Below, piece by piece: positions 36,236 to 44,515 of a stretch of 64,000 bases of DNA; the first letter of the stretch is position 1; each line of letters begins with the position of its first letter. The notes beneath the pieces were generated by a model, which saw only the letters and a program-made list of their open reading frames with translations, ran no database searches and had not been told where the DNA came from. This stretch comes from Polaribacter sp. (GTDB lineage Bacteria > Bacteroidota > Bacteroidia > Flavobacteriales > Flavobacteriaceae): the NCBI GenBank assembly GCA_028343155.1, contig JAOLXX010000001.1, positions 62,001 through 126,000 of the forward strand, written 5' to 3'. Position numbers and translations under genes: made by a program.

Positions 36236-38584
36236 CTAAAATTTTAAAGTAGCCCCTATTAAAAAGTTTCTCGTTGCTTGTGGGTAAAAGCCTTGCACTT
36301 CAAAAGAAGTCGGTCCAGTCCAAGTATTTAAATAAGTATAACCTCTGTCTACATATCTTTTATTGAATATGTTATTTACAACTCCAGAAATTGTGATCGA
36401 TTTAAAAATAGCTGCTGTTTTTATTTCATAAACAAAATTTAAATCACTGATAAAATAGTTTTCTAATTTTGATGCCTTCGTATTTGTATTACTTAAATAT
36501 TGATCTCCAACAAATTTAGATAAAAATGAGAGTTGAAAATAATCGGTTGGTTTATAAACAATAGCATTCCCAGCAATAATGTCTGGAGAAAAGGCAATGT
36601 TTGTTGTGCCAATATTTGTTACAGTTCCTTCTCTATTTAGGATAAAATCTTTAATTTTATTACTACTTAAAGTTAGATTTTGATTGACACTAAATTGGCT
36701 TGATAGTTTAATATTAGCATCAATTTCTAATCCAAAACGATAACTATCTTTTACATTTTCTCGCAAATATTCTCCAACATCATTTAAACCACCTGTTTGT
36801 ATTAATTGATTATTGTATGCCATATAATACAAATTGGTATTTAATTCTACTGTGTTGTTTTTTAAACGCCATCCAAATTCATAATCATCTAAAGATTCAA
36901 GTTTTACCTCTTTTCCATTTTTATAATCATCTCTATTGGGTTCTTTGTTTGCTTTCGCATAAGATATATATAAACTGTTTTTTTTATTTATACTATATGT
37001 GAAACCTAATTTAGGGTTAAAGAAGCTGAATTTCTCTTCAATATTTAATGGGTTTCTATCAGCAGTTAATCCATTTGTTTTGTAATTCACAAAACGCCCT
37101 TGTAGGTCAACAAAGGTTTTAAGCTTTTCAGAAATTTTAAAAGTAGCTTTAGAAAAAACACTAAAGTCTTTTTTGGAGGCGTCACTGAAGTAATATTGAT
37201 CTCTAATATTTGCAGTTGGAGCAAATTGTTTTGCCCAAATTACTTCTCCAAAATGATCTCCTTTGTAATTACTGTAAGAAAACCCGGATACAATTTCTAA
37301 GTTCTCTTTTTTGTAAGTAGTATTTCCGTTAAAAACATAAAAGTGATTGTCTAACCAACGACGAACAATTGCATCTGTGACTGGGGTTCCCCAACTATCT
37401 ACTCCAGTTTGTTCAACAATTTCATTGTATTTTGAGATACCACTATCCGCTTTAAATTGTTCAAAATACCCTTTTCCTCGGGTATAATTTATACCGATAT
37501 TGGTAGACCAATTTTCATTCAATTTTTCATCCCAATGCAATTGATAATGATCTTGTTTGTAATTATCAGTTTCATTATCATACGTGTATGGATTTTGTTT
37601 TCTGTCTTGTTCTAATTGAGTAGCATCCAAACCATACCAAGCTTGATAGGTTTTTTCTGTTCCACCAAAGGTAATAGCTTTTATTAATGTGTTATCATCC
37701 GTATAACTTCCTTGAAAGAAGTACGATTTTAAATCTGTAGAAGCCCTGTCTACATATCCATCAGAATAAATGTTTGACAAGCGTCCAGCAAACTCAAAAT
37801 GCTTATTTACTTTTCCAGTGGTAAATTTTACGGTATGTTTTCTAGTTCCGTAAGAACCAAAAGAATTCGCAATCTCTCCACCTGCTTTTTCAGAAATAGC
37901 ATCTGTTAAGATATTTAAACTTGCACCAAAAGCACCGGAGCCATTTGTAGAGGTTCCCACACCACGTTGTAATTGTAAACTTTGAGTTGAAGAAGCAAAA
38001 TCGCCTAAATTTACCCAAAAAGCTCCTTGACTTTCAGCGTCGTTATAAGGAATACCGTTGATAGTAACATTTACACGAGAAGCATCTGAACCCCGGACAC
38101 GAATGTAAGTATAACCGACACCAGCACCAGCATCTGAAGAAGAAATGACAGAAGGTAAATAATTTAATAGCACAGGAATATCCTGACCTAAATTCCGTTT
38201 AGCAATTTCCTTTTTGGTTAAGTTAGAATGTGCTATTGGAGCATCTGACTGAACACGAACTGCCGCAACCAACACTTCTTCTAAAACTGTTGCATTTGTG
38301 AATAATACAAATTCGATTGCATCGTTTTTGGTTAAAGAAATTTCTTTAGAAACCGTTTTGTAACCAACAAAAGAAACTTGAATTGTGGAGGTTCCTTTTG
38401 GGAGGTTTACACGGAACTTTCCATCAAAATCGGTGGAAGTTCCTTTGTTGCTTTCTTTAACCAAAACAGTTGCTCCTGCTAAAGATTCATTGTTTTCATT
38501 CACTACTTTTCCGTTAAGGGTAAATGTTTGGGCGTTTGCAAGTATACTTGCAAACAAGAATAAAAAAAAGGTAATTTTTTTCAT
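36236..38584 (-). CDS. TonB-dependent outer membrane receptor, probable thiamine uptake
   Basis: Outer-membrane active transporter. It has a signal peptide (FFLFLFASILANAQ), an N-terminal carboxypeptidase-regulatory-like beta domain (about residues 22-100), a plug domain (DIPVLLNYLPSV, YIRVRGSDASRVNVTINGIPYND) and a large barrel ending in Phe (LIGATLKF). Length is 782. A TPP riboswitch lies in the 5' leader, so the substrate is most likely thiamine or a precursor; the role is inferred from that regulation. A PnuC/PnuT-type transporter gene lies two genes upstream on the same strand. Confidence 0.9.
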   Translation of the reverse strand: MKKITFFLFLFASILANAQTFTLNGKVVNENNESLAGATVLVKESNKGTSTDFDGKFRVNLPKGTSTIQVSFVGYKTVSKEISLTKNDAIEFVLFTNATVLEEVLVAAVRVQSDAPIAHSNLTKKEIAKRNLGQDIPVLLNYLPSVISSSDAGAGVGYTYIRVRGSDASRVNVTINGIPYNDAESQGAFWVNLGDFASSTQSLQLQRGVGTSTNGSGAFGASLNILTDAISEKAGGEIANSFGSYGTRKHTVKFTTGKVNKHFEFAGRLSNIYSDGYVDRASTDLKSYFFQGSYTDDNTLIKAITFGGTEKTYQAWYGLDATQLEQDRKQNPYTYDNETDNYKQDHYQLHWDEKLNENWSTNIGINYTRGKGYFEQFKADSGISKYNEIVEQTGVDSWGTPVTDAIVRRWLDNHFYVFNGNTTYKKENLEIVSGFSYSNYKGDHFGEVIWAKQFAPTANIRDQYYFSDASKKDFSVFSKATFKISEKLKTFVDLQGRFVNYKTNGLTADRNPLNIEEKFSFFNPKLGFTYSINKKNSLYISYAKANKEPNRDDYKNGKEVKLESLDDYEFGWRLKNNTVELNTNLYYMAYNNQLIQTGGLNDVGEYLRENVKDSYRFGLEIDANIKLSSQFSVNQNLTLSSNKIKDFILNREGTVTNIGTTNIAFSPDIIAGNAIVYKPTDYFQLSFLSKFVGDQYLSNTNTKASKLENYFISDLNFVYEIKTAAIFKSITISGVVNNIFNKRYVDRGYTYLNTWTGPTSFEVQGFYPQATRNFLIGATLKF

Positions 38585-38650
38585 TTTAAAAATTTTTAAA
38601 ACGAATAAAAAGAGGTAATTATTCTTGTGATTATTATTGAATAATTAATT

Positions 38651-38727
38651 TGTCATTACAAAGAGTTTACAACATAGTAACCTCATTTAATTAAAGATTT
38701 TTTCAGGAACAAATCTTCGCAATGACA
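38651..38727. repeat. Inverted repeat TGTCATTACAAAG / CTTCGCAATGACA
   Basis: Near-complementary 13-base arms (11 of 13) about 50 bases apart, in the leader between the riboswitch and the receptor gene. This is a REP-like element of the GTCATTGCGAAG type common in Flavobacteriia, and it would fold in the leader RNA. Confidence 0.55.
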
Positions 38728-38732
38728 TTCGA

Positions 38733-38881
38733 TATCCCTAAACAGCATTACCTGTTCTAGGTTCATTGGGTATGATCTCAGCCTTTTAAAAGTTGAAAGT
38801 TTAAAAAGTTAAAATAGTTATGAAGTCTACTGAGACCAAAAACCATTAACTAAAAAAGACCAACTAAAATTAGCACCCCTT
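38733..38881 (-). ncRNA. TPP riboswitch (THI element)
   Basis: On the minus strand the element begins with GGGGTGCTAA, has the hallmark GGCTGAGATCATACCC, then TGAACCTAGAACAGGTAATGC and closes with TTAGGGATA. These match the conserved P2/J2-4/P4-P5 core of thiamine-pyrophosphate riboswitches. The P3 arm is expanded by about 80 bases compared with compact forms, and it includes TCTCAG, complementary to the conserved CTGAGA. It precedes the TonB-dependent receptor gene by about 150 bases and probably represses it when TPP is plentiful. Confidence 0.92.
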
Positions 38882-38941
38882 TATGAGAACGCTGCAAAAT
38901 TAAGTAGGAAATAGTTCATACGAAATAAAAAAATGATTTAT

Positions 38942-39346
38942 TTAATCAAGTGTTGGTTTTTTACGAAGGGCTTTTTTTAACCCAATTTTCTTTTTGTCTT
39001 CTCTATTCTTTCTAATGGAAGATTTACTTGGTTTTGTAGGTCTTCTTTTTTTAGGGCGAATTAAGTTTGTTTTCAATAGTTCTAGAAAACGTTTGATGGC
39101 TGTTTCTTTATTTCTGTTTTGGGAACGCGTTGTGTCACAAAATAAAACAAGTTTATTTTGATTGGTTAATTTTGATGAAAGTTTCGACTTTAATAGTTTT
39201 TTTTCTGGGTCAGATAAAGAAGAAGAATTTTCTAAATCAAAGATCAATTCTATTTTAGAGGAAACTTTATTAACGTGTTGTCCTCCAGCACCAGAACTTC
39301 TAATGGCTTTGAAATGGAGTTCTTTTAAGATACTTTCTTTGTTCAT
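38942..39346 (-). CDS. arfB: Alternative ribosome-rescue factor ArfB (peptidyl-tRNA hydrolase)
   Basis: Rescues ribosomes stalled on non-stop mRNA by hydrolysing peptidyl-tRNA. The GGQ motif is in SSGAGGQHVNKVSSK (about residue 21). The C-terminal tail is rich in Lys/Arg (RPKKRRPTKPSKSS), as needed to enter the empty mRNA channel. The 134-residue length is typical. It sits between the pnuC-like gene and the TPP riboswitch on the minus strand. Confidence 0.94.
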   Translation of the reverse strand: MNKESILKELHFKAIRSSGAGGQHVNKVSSKIELIFDLENSSSLSDPEKKLLKSKLSSKLTNQNKLVLFCDTTRSQNRNKETAIKRFLELLKTNLIRPKKRRPTKPSKSSIRKNREDKKKIGLKKALRKKPTLD

Positions 39347-39395
39347 TGAATACGAATCTCATTTTTTTTAAAAACTTGCATATTTCTGTGAGATT

Positions 39396-40019
39396 TTATT
39401 GATTTTTATACAAGATTTTTTTCCAGGCGATATAACCAAATAGCGCGATAATTGTAAACCCTAAGTATTGAAAACTAGTGAATGTAAATCCTTTGTAAAA
39501 ATATAAAGGTACAGAAAAGCTGTTTCCTACAATCCAAAACAACCAATTTTCTATTTTCCGTTTTGCCATCAACCACATACCAACAAAGAAAATTGCGGTT
39601 GTAATTGTATCTACATAAGCAACCCAACTGGTCCATTTGTTAAAATAGTGATAAACGATAAAAACAAAGAGTAAGGTTGCAATAAAGAGAATAATAGCCC
39701 CCTTTTTTTCTTTTAAAGTGGTTGTAGAAATTCCGGTGACATTGGTTTGATCAACTTTACGAGTCCAAATATACCAACCATAAATACTCATAATAAAATA
39801 GTATCCGTTGATCATCATGTCACCCAAGAGTTCCCATTTCAAAAGTAAATACACAAAAATAGCGGTGCTAATCATTCCTGTTGGAAATACCCAAATTTTA
39901 TTTTGTTTCGAAAACCAGACGGATAAAAAGCCAAAAATTACAGCAATAATTTCTAAAGTAGTGTCTGTGAGTGAATAGGTTTTGTATTGTCCAAAAAGGA
40001 AGTCAATAATTTCAGTCAT
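39396..40019 (-). CDS. PnuC-family transporter, probably PnuT (thiamine)
   Basis: Inner-membrane facilitator of the PnuC family, which takes up nicotinamide riboside (PnuC) or thiamine (PnuT). Seven or so hydrophobic helices span 207 residues, with the family WxxW-type motif in ENWLFWIVGNSFSVPLYFYKGF and YVDTITTAIFFVGMWLMAKR. Because a TPP-riboswitch-controlled receptor lies close by on the same strand, thiamine is the likelier substrate. This gene has no riboswitch of its own and follows the PPTase gene by 44 bases. Confidence 0.85.
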   Translation of the reverse strand: MTEIIDFLFGQYKTYSLTDTTLEIIAVIFGFLSVWFSKQNKIWVFPTGMISTAIFVYLLLKWELLGDMMINGYYFIMSIYGWYIWTRKVDQTNVTGISTTTLKEKKGAIILFIATLLFVFIVYHYFNKWTSWVAYVDTITTAIFFVGMWLMAKRKIENWLFWIVGNSFSVPLYFYKGFTFTSFQYLGFTIIALFGYIAWKKILYKNQ

Positions 40020-40063
40020 GTTTTTTTGAGAAAGTTTTGAAAGTCAAAAGTAAATCCATTATT

Positions 40064-40690
40064 TTAAAAAGCATAGACACAAGTAAAACTCTCAAATTCT
40101 AAAAATTCGACATCATAAGAAGCTTCTATCTCTTTGTAAAGAATTTCACCCGTTGTTTTTTCTTCCTCAAGTTTAAAATTCTCAATATGAATATGGTGTA
40201 GAAAGGACAATTTTTTCTTTCCATAAACTTTATACAAACTTTCTTTTGCGCCCCAAACAATCGTTAATTTACGAATTAAAGCAGCCACATTGGCAATGGT
40301 TTTGTACTCTTGAATGGCGGTAAATTTATGCGCAATTTTTAGAATTTTTTCACGCTGCTTTTCAATGTCAATCCCAACAGGAGTTTCATAAGAAAAAATA
40401 ATAGCAGTAAATCCAAAAGAATGTGTGATAGAAATATACCTTCCTTTAGTTAAATGCGGTTTCCCATATTCATCGTATCTCAAATCAGCATCTGTCAGGT
40501 TTATTTCCTTTAACAACTGTCGGATGCTCAAAAACCCCTTTTGGTGTATTTCAGATTTCATCGCATCAAATCTTTCCTGATTGCTACTTGTTAAAGAGAT
40601 TCCTTGTTTTAATTGATCAATAGCTTCTTCAATTTTCCAGATGAAAACCTTCGTTGTTGTATTGACTGTTATTGTTTTGTAAAGAGCCAT
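40064..40690 (-). CDS. 4'-phosphopantetheinyl transferase superfamily protein
   Basis: Transfers phosphopantetheine from CoA to carrier-protein serines. Key motifs are [10 protein letters not shown] (Mg-binding Asp/Glu) and [14 protein letters not shown] (the WxxKESxxK signature). From ATG 40690 it is 209 residues; the ORF-track start at 40750 overlaps the ahcY promoter region and is not favoured. It is divergent from ahcY with 63 bases between the start codons. Confidence 0.9.
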   Translation of the reverse strand: MALYKTITVNTTTKVFIWKIEEAIDQLKQGISLTSSNQERFDAMKSEIHQKGFLSIRQLLKEINLTDADLRYDEYGKPHLTKGRYISITHSFGFTAIIFSYETPVGIDIEKQREKILKIAHKFTAIQEYKTIANVAALIRKLTIVWGAKESLYKVYGKKKLSFLHHIHIENFKLEEEKTTGEILYKEIEASYDVEFLEFESFTCVYAF

Positions 40691-40709
40691 AATTTTAAAA
40701 TGGATATCG

Positions 40710-40717
40710 TAACTTTG
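40710..40717 (+). promoter_or_regulatory. Bacteroidota -7 box TAACTTTG before ahcY
   Basis: An exact TAnnTTTG match 36 bases ahead of the preferred ahcY start. It lies inside the longer ORF-track version of ahcY, arguing for the shorter start. Confidence 0.6.
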
Positions 40718-40753
40718 CGGTTCGCAATTTATTTGAATATAAAGATACACATT

Positions 40754-42067
40754 ATGAGCACAAAAAACGCTTACGTACCATTTAAAGTTAAAGATATTTC
40801 TTTAGCTGATTGGGGAAGAAAAGAAATTGATTTGGCAGAAGCTGAAATGCCTGGACTTATGAGTCTGAGAAAAGAGTATGGAGATGCACAACCATTAAAA
40901 GGAGCAAGAATTGCAGGCTGTTTGCACATGACCATTCAAACTGCAGTTTTAATTGAAACTTTACAAGCTTTGGGAGCAGAAGTAACCTGGAGTTCTTGTA
41001 ATATTTTTTCTACACAAGATCAAGCTGCTGCTGCTATTGCTGCAACAGGAACGCCTGTGTATGCTTGGAAAGACATGACAGAGGAAGAGTTTGACTGGTG
41101 TATTGAGCAAACTTTATTTTTCGGAGAAGATAAAAAGCCCTTAAACTTAATTTTAGATGATGGTGGAGATTTAACAAACATGGTTTTAGACCGCTATCCA
41201 GAACTAGCATCAGGAATCAATGGTTTGTCAGAAGAGACGACCACTGGAGTTCATCGTTTATACGATCGTGTAAAAGCAGGAACTTTGCCAATGCCAGCCA
41301 TTAATATAAACGATTCTGTTACAAAATCGAAGTTTGATAATAAATATGGTTGTAAAGAATCTGCTGTGGATGCAATTCGCAGAGCAACCGATATTATGTT
41401 AGCAGGAAAACGTGTAACTGTTTGTGGTTATGGAGACGTAGGTAAAGGAACAGCAGCTTCATTTAAAGGTGCAGGCTCTATTGTAACAGTTACAGAAATC
41501 GACCCAATTTGTGCTTTACAAGCTGCAATGGATGGTTTTGAAGTGAAGCGTTTAGAAACGGTTATTGCAAATTCTGATATCATTATTACGACTACAGGGA
41601 ACAAAGATATTATTCAAGGGCGTCATTTTGAAGCAATGAAAGATAAAGTGATTGTTTGTAATATTGGACATTTTGATAACGAAATTGATATGGCTTGGTT
41701 AAATGAGAACCACGGAAATACAAAAGACACAATTAAGCCACAGGTTGATAAATACAATATCAATGGAAACGATATTATTCTTTTGGCAGAAGGTCGTCTG
41801 GTAAATTTAGGATGTGCAACTGGGCATCCAAGTTTTGTAATGTCGAACTCATTTACAAACCAAACTTTAGCACAAATTGAACTTTGGACAAACAAAGAAG
41901 CTTATGGGAACGATGTGTACATGTTACCAAAACATTTAGATGAAAAAGTAGCCTTTTTACACTTAGAAAAAATTGGCGTTGAGCTCACAGAATTGCGCTC
42001 TGACCAAGCTTCTTATATTGGTGTAACTGTTGAAGGTCCTTTCAAACCAGCACATTATAGATACTAG
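40754..42067 (+). CDS. ahcY: Adenosylhomocysteinase
   Basis: NAD-dependent hydrolysis of S-adenosylhomocysteine to adenosine and homocysteine, which keeps methylation running. The start is ATG 40754 ([14 protein letters not shown]), since the 47 extra N-terminal residues of the ORF track are not family-like and contain the promoter. Landmarks are [33 protein letters not shown], the NAD motif [10 protein letters not shown] and the C-terminal [10 protein letters not shown]. It is 437 residues. A strong terminator follows. Confidence 0.97.
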   Translation: MSTKNAYVPFKVKDISLADWGRKEIDLAEAEMPGLMSLRKEYGDAQPLKGARIAGCLHMTIQTAVLIETLQALGAEVTWSSCNIFSTQDQAAAAIAATGTPVYAWKDMTEEEFDWCIEQTLFFGEDKKPLNLILDDGGDLTNMVLDRYPELASGINGLSEETTTGVHRLYDRVKAGTLPMPAININDSVTKSKFDNKYGCKESAVDAIRRATDIMLAGKRVTVCGYGDVGKGTAASFKGAGSIVTVTEIDPICALQAAMDGFEVKRLETVIANSDIIITTTGNKDIIQGRHFEAMKDKVIVCNIGHFDNEIDMAWLNENHGNTKDTIKPQVDKYNINGNDIILLAEGRLVNLGCATGHPSFVMSNSFTNQTLAQIELWTNKEAYGNDVYMLPKHLDEKVAFLHLEKIGVELTELRSDQASYIGVTVEGPFKPAHYRY

Positions 42068-42154
42068 TATTTTTTTGGGTTCGTTGGTTTTTGTGACCAA
42101 AAACGAAAACAATGTGATCTTACCCACTCAGTACAAATGAGGATAAAAAAACAT

Positions 42155-42202
42155 AACGCTTGTAAAACTTGAATTCATTTTAGGTTTCACAAGCGTTTTT
42201 TT
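42155..42202 (+). terminator. Rho-independent terminator after ahcY
   Basis: AACGCTTGT / ACAAGCGTT stem followed by TTTTTTT. Confidence 0.85.
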
Positions 42203-42274
42203 AAGTGTTTGTATTTCTAAAATTCAATCTTAAAAATGGGCTGTTTTTGGTTATTTATGCTGTAAAAAATAAAA

Positions 42275-42304
42275 TTTACACTCCATAAAAAAAGTGTAAA
42301 TTTG
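42275..42304 (+). promoter_or_regulatory. Inverted repeat TTTACACT-N10-AGTGTAAA overlapping the rbfA -7 box
   Basis: A perfect 8-bp inverted repeat; its right arm overlaps the TAAATTTG box (42297-42304). The rbfA ATG is only 5 bases past this box, so the transcript would have almost no leader. This is a possible operator or simply a promoter hairpin. Confidence 0.5.
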
Positions 42305-42308
42305 CGCT

Positions 42309-42707
42309 ATGGAAGAAACAAACAGACAGCGTAAAATTGCAGGAGTATTACAAAAAGATTTGGTAGATGTTTTGCAAAAAGCAGCTCAAGATGGAATGAA
42401 AGGTGTCATTATTTCTGTTTCTAAAGTGCATGTAACTTCAGATTTAGGAGTTGCAAAAGTATATTTAAGCATTTTCCCATCTAGCAAAAGAGACGAAATT
42501 ATTGAAGGAGTTCAATCGAATACTGTTTTAATACGTCATGAAATGGCGTCAAGAACTAAAAAACAATTGCGTAGAATGCCAGAATTATTATTTTTTGGTG
42601 ATGATACGTTGGATTATATTGAAAAGATTGATAAATCTTTAAAAGGAGCGGATGAAAATCCTATTAAAAATCCTGAAGTTTTACCCAAACGTAGAAAGAA
42701 TTACTAA
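42309..42707 (+). CDS. rbfA: Ribosome-binding factor A
   Basis: 30S maturation factor that binds near 16S rRNA helix 44/45. It has the KH-like RbfA fold with ETNRQRKIAGVLQKDLVDVLQKA at the N-terminus and IRHEMASRTKKQLRRMPELLFFGDDTLDY at the C-terminus. At 132 residues it is standard. The upstream TAAATTTG box places the transcription start at or near the start codon. The LolC/E-like permease gene follows after 15 bases. Confidence 0.95.
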   Translation: MEETNRQRKIAGVLQKDLVDVLQKAAQDGMKGVIISVSKVHVTSDLGVAKVYLSIFPSSKRDEIIEGVQSNTVLIRHEMASRTKKQLRRMPELLFFGDDTLDYIEKIDKSLKGADENPIKNPEVLPKRRKNY

Positions 42708-42722
42708 TGTTAACTTTTTTAT

Positions 42723-43925
42723 TTGAATTTTCCTTTATACATCGCAAAGAGGTATTTATTTTCAAAAACAGGAAATAATGCCATCAATATTATTACAATT
42801 ATTGCTTCTTTTGGCGTTATTGTTGGCGCTTTAGCGTTGTTTATAATCCTCTCAGGATTTTCAGGATTGCGAACGTTTAGTGATGGTTTGCTAGAAGTCT
42901 CAGACCCTGATATTAAAATCACATCCGTCAAAGGAAAAACCTTCTTATACACCAAAGAGATTCATCAAATTTTAGAGAAAGATAGTGCAACCTATGCGGT
43001 TTCTAAAGTTATTGAAGAACGTGTTTTTTTAGCCTACAATGACAAGAATGAAGTTGCTTATATCAAAGGTGTAGAAGATAATTATACGGCGGTTTCACCT
43101 ATCGATTCTGTTTTAAGTTTTGGCAGTTGGATAGCCAAAGACATGTCTAATACAGCTGTTGTTGGAAATGGTATTTCTAGAAAATTATCTTTGGGAGTTT
43201 TAAATTTTGGTACGCCCTTATCTATTTTAGTTCCTAAGCCAGGAGTTGGATTTATAAACCCTTCGAATGCCTTCTATAAAATGAATGTTCAAATTGTTGG
43301 AACTTATACTGGAACAGAAGATTTTGAAAATAAATACGTGTTTGTTTCTATCAACGATGCTCGGAAATTATTGAAATTTAAAGAGAATCAATTTACAGGA
43401 ATTGAAATAAAACTAAACAACACCTCAGATTCTGATGTATATTCCGCAAAATTACAAAAACAAATAGGGAGTCAATTTAAAGTGCAAACCAAAGCACAAT
43501 TAAATGAAGTATTTTATAAGGTAATAAACACAGAAAATCTGGTGTCTTATCTTATTTTCACATTGATTGTTATTATTGCTTTGTTCAATGTAATAGGCGC
43601 TATGATTATGATGATTATTGATAAAAAATCAAATTTAAAAACGCTTTTTAGCTTGGGAGCAACGGTTAAAGAAATTAAAAAAGTTTTTGTAATCCAAGGG
43701 TTTCTTTTGACCTTTTTAGGCATGTTTATTGGTTTAGTATTAGGGGTGCTATTGGTGCTTCTTCAAAAACATTTTGGACTATTTATGATCACCCAAAATT
43801 TGCCGTATCCGGTAGCGTTTCGGTTTTCTAATCTTTTTATTGTTATTGGGACCCTGAGCGTTTTAGGTTTTATTGCTTCTAAAATTGCGAGTAGTAGAAT
43901 TTCGAAAGCCTTTATTGAAAAATAA
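42723..43925 (+). CDS. ABC transporter permease, LolC/LolE-like (MacB/FtsX family)
   Basis: Inner-membrane permease of the lipoprotein-releasing type. It has an N-terminal transmembrane helix (IITIIASFGVIVGALALFIILSG), a large periplasmic MacB-like domain (about residues 45-270) and three C-terminal helices with an FtsX core (LFNVIGAMIMMIIDKKSNLKTLFSLGATVKEIKKVFVIQG). It begins with TTG (MNFPLYIAKRYLF), the residues expected for this family; no in-frame ATG exists upstream. It follows rbfA by 15 bases, so the two are cotranscribed. The ATPase partner is not adjacent. Confidence 0.9.
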   Translation: MNFPLYIAKRYLFSKTGNNAINIITIIASFGVIVGALALFIILSGFSGLRTFSDGLLEVSDPDIKITSVKGKTFLYTKEIHQILEKDSATYAVSKVIEERVFLAYNDKNEVAYIKGVEDNYTAVSPIDSVLSFGSWIAKDMSNTAVVGNGISRKLSLGVLNFGTPLSILVPKPGVGFINPSNAFYKMNVQIVGTYTGTEDFENKYVFVSINDARKLLKFKENQFTGIEIKLNNTSDSDVYSAKLQKQIGSQFKVQTKAQLNEVFYKVINTENLVSYLIFTLIVIIALFNVIGAMIMMIIDKKSNLKTLFSLGATVKEIKKVFVIQGFLLTFLGMFIGLVLGVLLVLLQKHFGLFMITQNLPYPVAFRFSNLFIVIGTLSVLGFIASKIASSRISKAFIEK

Positions 43926-43996
43926 ATAAGAGCGAAGCAGTGATTGCTTCTTTAGTGTGAGGCTATCATCGATCTTTTTTACTTACAAAACCTATT

Positions 43997-44222
43997 TTAA
44001 TAGTATTCGAAATCAGGTTCCTTCATCACAATTTTATAAGAACTATCAGGTTGCACAACGATTAGTGTAGTTAGTGCTTTTTTAATAGTTTACATAAAAT
44101 TAGCCTGAATAACAGTTTCTAATACGTTACTAAAACAATGTTTTGCAATTGTAAAATCAGGAGCTCCTGATGATCCAGTTTTTGCAACCGGTATTTTCAC
44201 TATTGGAAACCCGCTAAACAGG
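43997..44222 (-). pseudogene. Antisense coding remnant with internal stop
   Basis: On the minus strand one frame reads PIVKIPVAKTGSSGAPDF...TIAKHCFSNVLETVIQANFM, then a stop, then ALTTLIVVQPDSSYKIVMKE...EYY and a second stop. The residue composition is that of a real protein, but there is no start, the frame is interrupted and the fragment ends abruptly at about 44222 against the plus-strand HTH ORF. I do not recognise the family. It is probably debris at the left edge of the accessory region. Confidence 0.4.
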
Positions 44223-44405
44223 TTGACAATTTCTGACGAGGACACCGAATATTTAACCCGAAATGAAGTCTCTAAGGTTTTAAACGTAACAGTCCAAATA
44301 TTGAATAACAGGAGAAGAGAAGGTGTTTTAAATTTACTAAAAATAGGTGGCAGGGTGTTGTATCGAAAAGAGGATGTTTATAACAACTCACGACTGGTTG
44401 CGTGA
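44223..44405 (+). CDS. Excisionase/MerR-like helix-turn-helix fragment
   Basis: A 60-residue ORF starting at TTG with the wing-HTH pattern EYLTRNEVSKVLNVTVQILNNRRREG...KIGGRVLYRKEDV, as in the DNA-binding domain of excisionases and similar small regulators (HTH_17 type). It has no ATG, its open frame extends upstream into sequence that also reads as antisense coding debris, and it lacks the N-terminal part usually present. It is likely the C-terminal remainder of a regulator, perhaps from an integrated element. Confidence 0.5.
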   Translation: MTISDEDTEYLTRNEVSKVLNVTVQILNNRRREGVLNLLKIGGRVLYRKEDVYNNSRLVA

Positions 44406-44406
44406 G

Positions 44407-44436
44407 TTGTTAATTAAAGTTTTATAATTATATTTG
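44407..44436 (+). promoter_or_regulatory. Promoter TTG-N19-TATATTTG for the T9SS adhesin gene
   Basis: A near-ideal Bacteroidota promoter: TTG at 44407-44409 and TATATTTG at 44429-44436. Transcription would begin near 44443, which supports translation from ATG 44516 rather than the ATG at 44447. Confidence 0.65.
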
Positions 44437-44515
44437 TAACAAATAAATGAGCATATTTTATTTTTCAAACTCTTTAGTTTGTTTTTTTAAACCACTTTTT
44501 AAATCACTCATAAAT

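Noticed and set aside
44180-44200. GCAACCGGTATTTTC resembling GCAACCGGTATTCTC near the integrase arm sites (51126)
   Set aside because: Considered as a left end of the older element, but the stretch fits the antisense coding remnant (VKIPVAKT), has no paired 12-bp box and no tRNA core next to it, so chance similarity is more likely.
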